Source of the DNA: Chrysoperla carnea
Lineage: Eukaryota > Arthropoda > Insecta > Neuroptera > Chrysopidae
Length of the DNA: 64,000 nucleotides
Assembly (NCBI RefSeq): GCF_905475395.1
Contig: NC_058342.1
Span: forward strand, 8,679,140 to 8,743,139
Reading direction: 5' to 3'
Shown here: piece by piece, positions 1 to 10,900 of the stretch
How positions within the stretch are numbered: position 1 is the stretch's first letter
Layout of the letters: the number at the start of each line of letters is the position of its first letter
Program-made: the position numbers and the translations under genes
The notes under the pieces: generated by a model
The model's input: only the letters and a program-made list of their open reading frames with translations
Told to the model about the DNA's origin: nothing
Database searches by the model: none

Positions 1-33
1 ATATCAAATATATATATATATATATATATATAA
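1..33. repeat. AT dinucleotide microsatellite at window edge
   Basis: The window opens in a run of alternating T and A. Comparable runs occur at about 1731-1745, 1960-1985, 2333-2345, 5385-5450 and 5523-5560. They are low-complexity and carry no gene. Confidence 0.9.
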
Positions 34-151
34 ATTTTCATGAAAAATCATATTGTACATTTTCATAAAACAAATTAACATAGATTCTGCTTTTCTTATT
101 AAAGTTTTTATACAAAATAATAAAATTCTATCACTGATTTTCAGTACGTCA

Positions 152-382
152 TTATAACATTTGTAATAATCTTTTTGGTAAAATTGTTTCTTCAACAGGA
201 GGATTCAATGTATCCGTTGCCATACAATAAAACATATCTGTTATTTTGTTCAATGATTCATTCATCTTTTTCTGTAAAATATTTTTTAAAAATAATAGAA
301 AACAACATCGAGTTGAAATCATCTCTTGGTAGGTAATTGGCAGCGGTCTTTTAGTCCACTCTTCATCTGTGATTTTATCCAT
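152..382 (-). CDS. Small hypothetical ORF, unrecognised
   Basis: A 76-codon minus-strand frame with an ordinary, non-repetitive amino-acid composition, rich in M, T, L and K, with a short hydrophobic stretch containing CCFLLFL. I do not recognise a family. It may be a terminal exon or an eroded transposon piece, because the frame could continue upstream (higher coordinates) before its first ATG. There is no repeat signature around it. Coding status is doubtful. Confidence 0.2.
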   Translation of the reverse strand: MDKITDEEWTKRPLPITYQEMISTRCCFLLFLKNILQKKMNESLNKITDMFYCMATDTLNPPVEETILPKRLLQML

Positions 383-1440
383 GTTTTCTCTTATTTCATC
401 TACATTGTTGACATTTTCAATTTGTTCGGTCCCATGTAACTGAATTTTTCCCTTTTTGTTTAGGTAGGCTCAAATTCTATCGAATTTGGGGGGGCGACTT
501 ATGTTAGGGACATTTCACAAGTTAGTGTTTTTATTTTTTTCTTTAGTGATTTTAATTAATGCTGAGTTGGTACCAACTGGCTTTGTCAAACATCCACCAA
601 TAACAGCCATCGTTATGCGGTAGTTGTTATTGTACTTATTTTTCAAATGGGTCGGCTTCGGAGCCGACCCAATGAGTTTATAACTCTTTACTTTTTTAAT
701 TATAATTAATTCGTTTCTTGATCTGAATAGATCATTTCTTTCGGTTGATTTAATTAATCAATCTAAAAATTTAATTTAAACATTGTCGAGTCAGTGATTC
801 TGTTTTCTTTTCAAAGTTTCAATTTCAAGGTTTTATTTTTCAATGTAGAAACGCGTGGTTTTCTACATTTAAATTTGCTATTTAACAATGTGTTAAAGTT
901 TAATTTCGAAATCGATATTTATCTTGATAATCAAGTTTAATTTTGGATTTAAATTCGAATAGTTCTCAGTGAACCATGTGTTTTTAGTGCAGTGCATTAA
1001 ACATTTTACATATTTTTCCCGCCATTGAGGGATTTAACGCATATTGCAATTTTCATCAATTAAAAGTCAATAACCAACAGCAAAAAAAGGCGTGAACAAA
1101 TTCAACGTAAAGGTTTGATAAATCATCCCAAATTCCCTTTTTCCTGAGTTTTATCCGATCAAACCTTTAAATAACAACTTCATTATCTGACTAGTGTCAA
1201 CCTGGAGAAAAAACTGGTGAGTACATATATTTTTTTTCATACAGTCCAACAGCTCTCAAACGTTCTTAAAATTCGCTAAGTGTTGGGAAATATTTTAGTT
1301 TTTTCTTAAACCAGCGACCATCGCCCCAACATAAGTATTTTATAGATATTTTTCTGGCGAATTTCTAATAAATAGTAAAATTGTAATAAGTATATTATGA
1401 GACTCTTAGACTCTTAATCTATGTTAAAATAGATAGTTAT
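383..1440. other. Unassigned AT-rich stretch upstream of gene 1
   Basis: No convincing coding region was seen on either strand. It contains a G-run (about 489-495), a perfect GC-rich hairpin (649-670) and a pyrimidine-rich block near 1228-1237. It may hold the 5' end and first exon(s) of the DUF4806-type gene whose recognisable exons begin near 1441, but I could not identify a first exon. Confidence 0.4.
649..670. repeat. Perfect GC-rich hairpin in AT-rich DNA
   Basis: The arms GGGTCGGCT and AGCCGACCC pair perfectly around a 4-nt loop (TCGG). It stands out because the surrounding kilobase is about 70% AT. It could be a fold-back transposon tip or an RNA stem-loop. No matching second copy was found in the window. 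Confidence 0.75.
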
Positions 1441-2345
1441 AACCAAGGACAAAGACGCTTAAATCGAGCGTTTACAACTGTGGATCTGAAGAGCACGGAC
1501 GACGAAAGTAATAAGTACGCCGACAGTGTAAAGCCAAAAATACTGAGTCACGTTGCAGTTGAAAAAGATCTACGTAGTATATTACCTATGCAAAATAATA
1601 CAAGTCGAATCTCTACTTCTCGTAAAGAAAAAAGTTCACTTGAGCAACTAAATTTTGGTACGGTATTTTTTGTATTAAAAAACAAAAAACAAAAAAAAAA
1701 AAACTCTGATTTTTTACATAAAAAAAAAAATATATATATATATAATTAAATTATTGGATAAAAATAATTAATCAAAACATGATTAACTTTGTTCATTATT
1801 AAAAAAGTAGTGTTTTAAATAAAAATTATTTAAATTATAAATATTTTACAGATGAATCACGGAATATAAATAACAATATATTGGGGCCAATTCATGAAAG
1901 TGATGAAGTATTTGATTTCTGTAAGATCGAATTTTAATCAAAATTTATTTATTAAATAAATATATATATATATATATATATATATTTTAAAGATACTTTT
2001 CTTTTTCTAGAATCTTTGAAGGTCTACTTGGACAAAAAGCTACGTGATTTAGATGATTCAATAAAACGTAATCTATTTAGCTTGCAATATGATTTGAAAA
2101 AAAATTTTGATGAATTAAAAAATACGTTGTTGGCTAATAATCTACCTGGAACTCCTCAACTTAGCCTATCTGATGCGAAAATGAAATTAGATGTGAAATT
2201 ACCCTTTACAGATCTGGAAAATTTTAAGAAATTTGATGACGACGTAAAAGAGTCAAATTCAAAAAAAGAAGCATTGGTAAAATTTACACTTAATTTAATA
2301 ACGATTTACACTATATTGATTTCACATAACTCATATATATATATA

Positions 2346-2367
2346 GGGGAGAGTTGGTTATATCGTA
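2346..2367. repeat. pogo left terminal inverted repeat
   Basis: 22 bp beginning GGGGAGAG. It pairs with 5330-5351 with a single mismatch at position 10 and is preceded by the TA target duplication. Confidence 0.95.
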
Positions 2368-2823
2368 ATCGTACTGGCATTTTAATCGTACCAGTTCTAA
2401 ATTTGCCACTTAATGAATTTATTTTTCTATACTGACAACACCAAATCGTGGCTCTGCACCACCCCTCGTCATCCGCCATTTGCAATCAACGTGAATTAGC
2501 AACTGTGCGTGTGAGTGAAAAAAACAATTTTTTGTGGTAATTAATGTAAATATTGCCGTACATTCGCAAGGATATAACTCGTAAACAAGGTAAGCTATAG
2601 TCATACAATTTTTTTTATTCTTTCACAATTGTATGCTAGATTATTGGCGGTTTTTGTTGCGTGTCAAAGTTTGGAGGTTATGTCCGATTTTTGTTTTTGT
2701 TTTTGAAATGACTTAGTTGGTTTAATCGTACCACTTGCAGTTGGTTAAATTGTACTGGTACGATTTACCCGACTACCAACAGCAAGTACCTATATTTTAC
2801 AGATTGTAGTTTTGTTCTTATAG

Positions 2824-4788
2824 ATGACGGAGCCTAAAGCTAAAATTAAATATTATAATTGGAACACAGAGGACCTAGAAAGAGCTATTGCGGCTTACGC
2901 AAATAAAGAATTAAGTTTAAACAAAATTTCAAAGACTTATTCTATTCCAAAACCAACAATTCTACGGCATATAAAAAATAAAAATAAGATTGCAGTTGAT
3001 ACCAAAATCCAAAAAGGGAGACCGGTTATATTAGATATCGAAACAGAAAATATGTTGGCTGAGCATATTCTTCATCTCGAAACACACATGTTTGGTCTAA
3101 CAATCAGCGATATTCGACGTCTCGCATTCGAAATTGCTGAAATCCATAACATTCAGAATAATTTCAATAAAGAAAAACGCATGGCTGGCAAAGCATGGTT
3201 CTACAAATTTATGAAAAGGCACCCACAGCTAAGTGTTCGACAACCTGAAAACACATCCTTGAATAGAATTAAAGGATTTAATAGAGAAAATGTGTTTCAC
3301 TTTTTTGATTTATTAGAGAAGATTGTAGATGAAAATGGCATAGAACCTACCAATATCTTCAATGTAGACGAAAGTGGATTTTCAACCGTCCAAAAGAAAG
3401 CTCAAAAAATTGTAGGACAAAAGGGAAAGAAGCAAATTGGTGCCGCTATTAGTGGAGAAAGAGGTGTCAATACCACGGCGGTATGCTGCGCTAGTGTTTC
3501 CGGCCAGTTTATTCCTCCAATGCTAATATTTAAAAGGGCAAGACAAAATCCAGAACTAGCAAATGATGCTCCTTTAGGCAGTATTGTTACTGTTTCTGAA
3601 AGCGGCTACATTAACTCTGCCCTCTTTGTGGAATGGTTGAAGCACTTTATTAAAATTGTGAAACCCACGCCTGAAAAGAAAGTTCTGGTACTTTTGGATG
3701 GGCATACGACACACTCAAAAAATCTCGAAGCTCTGTGTTTAGCAAAAGATAATGGAATAATACTGTTACAACTACCAGGTCATACGACAAACCGAATTCA
3801 GCCTCTTGACGTATCATTTTTCAAACCCCTGAGTACTTATTATATCCAGAGCACAGAAAAATGGTTGAGAACCAATCCTGGGCGACAAGTGACACAATAC
3901 CAGATTGCTCAATTATTTGGAGAAGCCTATGAAAGAGCCGCAGTGATTGGGAATATAGTAAATGGATTCAGAGCTAGTGGAATTTGGCCTATAAACCGAC
4001 ATGTTTTTCCAGAACATATGTTTGAGGCTGCTGACAATTTATTAGCCGCTGAAACAATGAATTCGAGCAATGAGAGTGTATCAGTGTTACAACATTTTAC
4101 AGAATCGGAAACAAAAGATGTCCTAAAGGAAAAAGAAAAGATAGAAGAAAAAGTTGAAAAGGAAAACCACGATAAAGAAAATGACAATAAAGAGAAAGGC
4201 GGTAAAGAAAATGACATTAATGAAAAAGAGCATTTGATTTCTTGTGTTGCTGAAATACATGCACAACCATCGACGCCGAAAAAAACACATATTCCACCAA
4301 ATACTACTCCTGCTGATATTAAAAAAACAATAAAAGTTTTATCACCACTGCCCAAAAACACATTGAAAAAAAAGAGAACTATACAAAAAGCTATTGAAAT
4401 CACATCAAGCCCATATAAAAATCAACTAGAAGAGAAGCAAAAGAAAGTCAAAGTAAAGAAAGAAAAGATTGGTAAACCAAAGAAACACCAAACGGTAAAA
4501 AAAGAAAATGAGGTAACAGCTGTACCCAAAGCCAAGTGCAAAAGTTACAAGAGGAAACGATCTCCTTCCATCACTAGTAGCGATGATTCAGGAGAGACAC
4601 TTGCTGTAGAACTAGATGATGATGATGACAGCGATGATGATCTTGAAAATATATGTGGAAAGTGCAATCGTTCTTACTACGATAAGAAAGGTCCAAAAGT
4701 TGATTGGATTCAATGCGTTCGCTGTAAACGGTGGCTTCATGAGACCTGTACTTCGAATCCAGACATTTGTGATGATTGTTTCCAATAA
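2824..4788 (+). CDS. pogo-type transposase with C-terminal PHD-like zinc finger
   Basis: A 654-residue DDE transposase of the CENP-B/pogo/jerky family, which would cut and paste the host element at TA sites in the nucleus. Visible in order: a Psq-like helix-turn-helix (about residues 14-55), a CENP-B-type HTH (about 65-140, containing KAWFYKFMKRHP), and a DDE_1 catalytic core with acidic residues D182 (VDESGF), D292 (LLDGHTTH) and D329 (QPLDVSFFKPL), i.e. the DDD arrangement usual for pogo. A long Lys/Glu-rich linker (about 430-590) and an acidic patch lead to a C4HC3-pattern finger (610-654, beginning ICGKC and ending CDDCFQ). The frame is uninterrupted. The ATG at 2824 is the first before the HTH. 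PHD-like fingers bind histone tails in other proteins, so this one could guide chromatin targeting, but that role is inferred. Confidence 0.93.
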   Translation: MTEPKAKIKYYNWNTEDLERAIAAYANKELSLNKISKTYSIPKPTILRHIKNKNKIAVDTKIQKGRPVILDIETENMLAEHILHLETHMFGLTISDIRRLAFEIAEIHNIQNNFNKEKRMAGKAWFYKFMKRHPQLSVRQPENTSLNRIKGFNRENVFHFFDLLEKIVDENGIEPTNIFNVDESGFSTVQKKAQKIVGQKGKKQIGAAISGERGVNTTAVCCASVSGQFIPPMLIFKRARQNPELANDAPLGSIVTVSESGYINSALFVEWLKHFIKIVKPTPEKKVLVLLDGHTTHSKNLEALCLAKDNGIILLQLPGHTTNRIQPLDVSFFKPLSTYYIQSTEKWLRTNPGRQVTQYQIAQLFGEAYERAAVIGNIVNGFRASGIWPINRHVFPEHMFEAADNLLAAETMNSSNESVSVLQHFTESETKDVLKEKEKIEEKVEKENHDKENDNKEKGGKENDINEKEHLISCVAEIHAQPSTPKKTHIPPNTTPADIKKTIKVLSPLPKNTLKKKRTIQKAIEITSSPYKNQLEEKQKKVKVKKEKIGKPKKHQTVKKENEVTAVPKAKCKSYKRKRSPSITSSDDSGETLAVELDDDDDSDDDLENICGKCNRSYYDKKGPKVDWIQCVRCKRWLHETCTSNPDICDDCFQ

Positions 4789-5329
4789 GAAATATGCACA
4801 ATAATTATATTACAAACAACATTCTTGTTAACTGTTACTTTATTACTATAGGTTACTGTTTTTATTTTATTTGAATACGGTTTCATTTTTATTAGTTATG
4901 TTGATTGATCTCATTATCATAGTATAATCATGTTATTTTAGTAAAAAAGCTTATAGTTCCTTGATATCACCAAAGAGTTAAAAATTATGTTTCTATTACC
5001 TAAGAGATATAAATAATGTTTCTTTATTACTTACCTAAGAGTTAAAAATAAATAATTTGATTGAGAATTTTAATGTCTTTCATTCAGTGGTACGACTTAA
5101 ACACCCATGGTACGATTTAAAAACATGGTGGTACGATTAAAACGACTAGTCGGCTAAATCGTACCGATGACAGTCCTTTATAAAAAAGCATTTATAACAA
5201 TGTTAGAGTAACCGCAGGGATCTGTTCTCTCCGTCTTAGCAAGGTAAAATATGCAACTTTATTTTACATATCTATTAATTATTATAAGACGTGTCAAAGT
5301 CGAAATATTTGAGTTAAAGTGAAAAGTGG

Positions 5330-5351
5330 TACGATATAACCGACTCTCCCC
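5330..5351. repeat. pogo right terminal inverted repeat
   Basis: 22 bp ending CTCTCCCC, the reverse complement of 2346-2367 except for one base, followed by TA. Confidence 0.95.
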
Positions 5352-5352
5352 T

Positions 5353-5379
5353 ATATATGATATATGCGAAATCAATATA

Positions 5380-5449
<70 letters not shown>

Positions 5450-5520
5450 TATATTGATTTCACATATATCATATATATATATATATATATAATATATATG
5501 ATTTATGTGAAATCAATATG

Positions 5521-5587
<67 letters not shown>
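5353..5587. repeat. Large AT palindrome and poly-T tract
   Basis: A GAAATCAATATAGTATATA arm near 5369-5387 is followed by a roughly 60-bp TA run and a near-perfect inverted arm (TATACTATATTGATTTC, about 5445-5461). Another inverted ATATGATTTATGTGAAATC copy lies near 5496-5514. A (TA)n run and about 27 T residues end just before the gene 1 acceptor CAG. A single ATATTGATTTCACATA copy also lies left of pogo (about 2314). The structure is cruciform-prone. The poly-T may serve as the polypyrimidine tract of the 5591 acceptor. Confidence 0.8.
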
Positions 5588-6607
5588 CAGATGGTACTTC
5601 GTGTTTTAATTTATGGACAGACTACTGCTAGAGGATGTATATGCAAAATGGCATCTGCTTTATTGACTAAAAGTGTTGAATCACACTACTCAGGGACAGG
5701 AAAAATAGTCAAAGGAGTTGGAAAACTCTACTTCAGTAGTACGGAAACTTATAAATGCATGGCAGGTATTGTAAAAATAATCAATGTTTATCAAAAGTGT
5801 TAAAAGTATCTAGAATTAAATTAAAAAATTTTTTTTATCACAGATGTAGTTACCGAAAAACTTGGTGATTCTGAGGAATGCAAAAATTTTGCCGGAAAAG
5901 TTGGGAAATGTCTGGTTGTAATGACCGAGAGCATGGACGAAAAGAAAGATCTCTCTCGGCCACGGACGTATATATAGATGGACAAGTAATATAAGTAGGC
6001 GTTTTATACAAAAATGCAAACTGTATGTAAGTCGCCACGATGTACCTTTCAAGGTCAAATTTAGATATGTTTGGATTTTATTAGGTGGTAACATAAGAAT
6101 TTTAAGTTGGTATTATGAATTTATTATTATCTGATTGGTTCATAGTTTGTACTGGTTTGTACAGTTTATCTAATACCTTGTTTGTTTACGGATATCCTAA
6201 CCAAATAGCTGTTGACGCTTTTAATATTTTTTAAATAAATAATTGTTTCGTGTTGCACGTGTTATATATTTTAAATAAAAAAATAATTTATATTTAATAT
6301 AAAATTAGTATCTATTAATTATTTATTAATTAATAATAACATGCCTACGTGTTTTGTACCGGGCTGTGGAAATAGTTCATCGAAAAAAAAATTTTTAAAA
6401 TCGCCATCATCGGATAGTTCATCTACCAAAAGAAGAAAAGTTAAACAAATTCATAATTATAGGTATGTATCCGATTAGCGTTATATATAATATAAAACAT
6501 TTCAAACGTTAGTTCGGGTTTATCTACAAACAAAAATTTCTCTATAAAATAATTTTGTATTCTTTAATGTGACGATGTTATTTGATCGATAAGAAGACAA
6601 AACAAAG

Positions 6608-6947
6608 TGTATGGACCTTCCTTATGGTACGGATCCCTTAACCATTCCTTTTACACTGGTGCCTACACAAACGCACAATGCGCAAATTATGTGCGTGATC
6701 TAGACACACCTTTAATCAATATACATTATTGATCATTGTGGTGTGTTAAAAAGCCAGTTTAATCAATATACGTTTTGATCGTTGAGTTAAAAACCAGTTT
6801 AAACAATATACGTGTTATATAAAGTTTTATGTGTTTTTATGGACGATATCGCGCCAATATAATAATTTAAATAAAGATATGTTTTCCAAGGAATAATAAT
6901 AAGGTAAGCACCAGCTAATTTTCCTAATTTGATTTTCGTACCCAACA
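6608..6947 (+). repeat. Bel/Pao 5' LTR
   Basis: 340 bp, TGTATGGACC...TACCCAACA. It contains a TATA-like TTATATAAAG about 205 bp in and an AATAAAG-type signal further downstream, consistent with a U3-R-U5 order. A TGG lies a few bases beyond the LTR (about 6952), a possible start of a tRNA primer-binding site that I could not match to a particular tRNA. Confidence 0.96.
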
Positions 6948-7269
6948 TTATTTGGTCCTGTCTGAGCCGAATCCCGTTCCCATTTTATTGTTATTCCCTG
7001 GGATACATTATTGCCATGCCAGAGTGAACATTTACTTAATTGTTTGGTTGCCATTAATTACCATTATTTAATTTGAAATTGAAATTGAATATTTTATTTT
7101 GAAATTTAATTTTTAAATTTATTTGAAACAAGTACAAAATACAAACATTATAAAACTTATTGGATTTGTTGACTCAAAATATGTTATACAATTGCTGTGT
7201 TGTTTTGATATCATTTTATTGCACAATCATGTCGAAATGAATTTCATTTGTTTTTTTTAACAAATTGAT

Positions 7270-7690
7270 GGATTAATTAATTAATTGATTTTTGATATTT
7301 TATAAATTTGCCTTATTAATTAATTAATTGTTTCGATATTTCATAAATTTGCCTTATTAATTAATTAATTGTTTTGATATTTCATAAATTTGCCTTATTA
7401 ATTAATTAGTTGCTTCGATATTTCATAAATTTGCCTTATTAATTAATTAATTGTTTGATATTTCATAAATTTGCCTTATTAATTAATTAATTGTTTCGAT
7501 ATTTCATAAATTTGCCTTATTAATTAATTAATTGTTTCGATATTTCATAAATTTGCCTTATTAATTAATTAATTGATTTTGATATTTCATAAATTTGCCT
7601 GATTAATTAATTAATTGATTTTTTATATTTTACGGATTTGCCTGATTAATTAATTGATTTATTTTGATATTTTATAAATTTGCCTGATTG
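7270..7690. repeat. 41-bp minisatellite in the Bel/Pao leader
   Basis: About ten head-to-tail copies of a unit containing CATAAATTTGCC followed by a TTAATTAATTAATTG block; the GCC of successive copies falls roughly every 40-43 bp. Divergence rises toward both edges. It lies between the LTR and the start codon, in the untranslated leader where packaging or translation signals would normally sit. Confidence 0.92.
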
Positions 7691-7942
7691 ATTGATTGAT
7701 TTGCATTTGAATAAGTGGTGGTTTTATTAAATCACTTTTGGATAAACCCTCTGTTTTCCAAACTTGTTAACAATTGATCGATTGAATGAGTAATTTATTA
7801 ATTTATATTTGTGATTTATTTATTTGATGGATTTGCTTGTTTAATTGATTGATTTTTGATAAATAGGTGGTTTGATTAAATTATTCTTGTTTAAACTTTG
7901 TTTTCCAAATTGTTTTGTTTTTTTTCCTTTTTTATTATCAAA

Positions 7943-10900
7943 ATGCCTACTAGTCAGGAAAAAGCGGCTTCCGATCTCCAGGTTTTAGTTGCCAGGCGGG
8001 AACGATATTTTCAAAGTATACAACAAGCGTTCGATTTAATTCCACGTTTGAATGATTTAAACATATGCAGGCAATTTAAAGCAAGATGTAAAACGTTGGA
8101 CAAAGCATATTCCGAATTCGATGCCGTTCAGAATAAAATATTAGAAACAAACGCCTTAGTAGCTGTAGAACATCGAATATCAGACGTTTTAGCATCCTCA
8201 CAGGCATTTGACGATTTGTTCTATGCTGTTAGAGCTGCGGAGGCTTCTTGGCCTGAACCACAAACCGTTTCAACTCCTTCCGCCCCAACAATCAAACCAA
8301 AATTGCCTCATATCACTCTGCCGACATTTGATGGGACTTATGAAAAGTTTGATTCATTTAAATCATTATTTGATACATTGATTCATAATCAAGGACATCT
8401 ATCAACCATTGAAAAGTATAGCTATCTACGTTCTTCCGTCTCCGGTACTGCTCTGACTGCCATACAAGGTCTACCATTTGCGGAAAATTCCTATGAAACT
8501 GCCTACAAAACTTTAGTCACTAGATTCACAAACAAAAGAGTTATTGCATCTAATGTGTGTCAGAAGCTATTTTCTGTGAAACCTTTTACGCAAGAAAGTC
8601 AACTTAAAGGATTTTTAGAAGATTTTAATGTTCAAGTGGAAGCTTTAAACAACCTTGCTTTAACTAGTGTTTCGGATTTTCTTATTTCGTTCATGGCTCT
8701 TAGGCTGCTTGATCCTCAAACACGTCAAGCTTTTGAGGATACAAGAGCTAACGATCCTACTGTACCAACTTATGCCGATATCCGTAAATTTGTAGAAGGG
8801 CGTATTGCTACATGTGAGGTAATTAACTCTTCGTCAGCAAAGACAAATTACCCTAAGCCGATGGGTTCTATGAAAGTTCCAGTTAAAAGAGCCATGGTTG
8901 CTCATGCTTCTCCTCCGCTGAAGCCTAGTGTGCAATCAACCTCTTCCAAGCCTGCAGATTTGAGCCACACCTGTCCATGTTGTGCTAAATCTCACCGAGT
9001 CGTAGAATGCAATCAGTTTGGTAATATGACTATTTCGCAACGCTATGAAGTTTTACGTAAAAAGCTTTTATGCTTTTCCTGTTTTGGACCACACGCTCGA
9101 TCGACATGTTCTTCTAAATTTTCATGCAGACATTGTGGTTCCAAAGCCCATCATACCATGCTTCATAATGATAGTAAAGCCAATATTCCTCTTATATCAT
9201 CTGCCAGTGAGCCTACCGTTGCACTGTCAGGTAATATTATGCCTTCGCCGTCTGTACATCAGCATAAGCAAATCCTATTGGGAACTGCTATAGTTAGTAT
9301 TCCTGATGTATTTGGTCATCATCATGATGTCCGAGTTTTAATCGATCCAGGAAGTATGATCAATATTATTTCCCAATCACTAAAGGATCGCCTTACTTTA
9401 CCAATGACAGCGTCTAACATTCGCATCTCGGGTATAGGATCCGGGAAACCCCAACCAGCCAAAGGTACTGTTGTTTGTACTGTCAACTCAAAACATAGTC
9501 CGTTCTCTATCACCGTTGAAGCGGCTGTGTTACCAACCATAGCAACTAAAATTCCTGCCGTCCCAGTTGTACAAAATATTGTCAATAAACTTTCTCAGCT
9601 ACAACTTGCCGATCCTCAGTTCTATAGCCCTGCTTCGGTTGAGATGCTCATCGGAGCACAACATTACGCCAACCTTCTGACTTCGGAACCTGTAGTTCCA
9701 GGTCATCCCTCTCTGGTTCCATCCATGTTCGGAACACTAGTTATGGGTGAATGTCCATCGATGTCATCGAATGAGTATCAATCATATTGGATAATGCACT
9801 CTGACACAGACCTTTCGTACCAGTTACAGAAGTTTTGGGAAGTTGAAGAATTGCCTGTCAAAACTCCGTTGAACCCAGAAGATGTTAAGTGTGAGGAACA
9901 CTTTGTCAAAACTCATCGCCGTGATTCTGATGGAGCTTATATTGTACGATTGCCATTTCGTAATGGTGAAGCTCCGGAGCTAGGTGATAACCGTGTCTCT
10001 GCACTAAATCGTCTAACTAAATTAGAAAAACGTTTAGAAAAACAGCCTACGTTTAAAGATTTGTACCATGCAAATCTTCAAGATTACCTCAGTTCTGGTC
10101 ACATGGTACTTGCCGAGAAGAACTCGTCTTATGTTTTGACCCATCATGGAGTTACGAAAGATAGCTCCACAACTAAAGTTAGAGTTGTATTTAACCCTGC
10201 TGAGAAAACCAATGCCACCTTCCCTTCTTTAAATGAGACTTTATTAGCCGGTCCTAAGCTTCAAAACAGTATTAACGATATTGTTTTGAATTTCCGCTTG
10301 CACCGAGTTGCTATCACAGGAGATGTAAAACAAATGTATAGAGCCATCAAATTGGATGCAAGGGATAGTAAATTTCAGCAGATATTGTGGCGTTTCGATC
10401 CCTCTCAACCTGTACAACAGTATGAAATAACCCGTGTTTGTTTTGGCATTACTAGCTCGCCTTACCATGCCCTCCGTGTGATGAAACAATTAATTCAAGA
10501 CGAAGGATTTAAATATCCGACTGCTGCTAAAGTTCTAGAAACTGACATGTATATCGATGATGTGTGTACCGGAGCTTCCTCCATTGCTGAAGCCCGTCAG
10601 CTACGTGCCGACTTATCTGCTTTATTATCGACGGCTGGGTTTGAGTTAAGAAAATGGGCAAGCTCTCATGCCGCCGTTCTAAGTGACCTACCTCACGAAT
10701 ATAAGGAAAAGCCTCACAAATTTGGTGACATTGAAACTATTCAAGTTCTTGGAATTCAATGGATATCTGAGGATGATGTATTTTGCTATCGAATTGAAAC
10801 CATCCCTAATTGCACCACTAAACGCCAAGTTTTATCACAAATTGCCCGTACCTATGATTTACCAGGATTTTTGGGACCTGTAGTTATCTGGATGAAGATA

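Larger units (their letters stand above)
2346..5351 (+). mobile_element. pogo-family DNA transposon, complete
   Basis: The ends are 22-bp terminal inverted repeats starting GGGGAGAGTTGG and ending CCGACTCTCCCC, with one mismatch. TA lies immediately outside both ends (2344-2345 and 5352-5353), the TA target duplication expected of Tc1/mariner/pogo elements. The 3,006-bp element encodes one long transposase. Both subterminal regions carry repeated copies of a GGTACGATT-like motif in both orientations, probably transposase binding sites. It sits in an intron of gene 1. The intact frame and near-perfect termini suggest a fairly young, possibly mobile copy. Confidence 0.93.
1441..5960 (+). pseudogene. 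Gene 1: DUF4806-type multi-exon gene, interrupted and probably dead
   Basis: Exon-like blocks match the layout of the intact gene 2 at 26953-30373. They are about 1441-1657 (linker with STDDE, like gene 2 exon 2), 1852-1920, 2011-2276 (charged helix then LPFTDLENFKKFD, the start of the DUF4806 domain), about 5591-5766 (SGTGKIVKGVGKLYFSSTE, the domain core) and 5844-5960. Each is bordered by plausible AG acceptors and GT donors, and the 5766/5844 junction is in frame. A 3.0 kb pogo element fills the intron before 5591. A P element cuts the last block at 5960, and its continuation resumes at 16801. Joining 1920 to 2011 would create TAA, so either that exon border is wrong or the gene was already damaged. 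DUF4806 proteins are of unknown function. No first exon was found. Confidence 0.6.

Noticed and set aside
1658-1749. Extension of the gene 1 exon to 1749
   Set aside because: It runs into A-runs and a TA microsatellite. A GT donor at 1658 gives a join in frame with 1852.
3927-4403. 158-codon minus-strand ORF
   Set aside because: A shadow of the Lys/Glu-rich linker of the pogo transposase; its Ser/Phe-rich product is the antisense of AAA/GAA codons.
7270-7690. CRISPR-like spaced repeats
   Set aside because: The repeats are contiguous 41-bp tandem copies with no unique spacers, in an insect retrotransposon leader.
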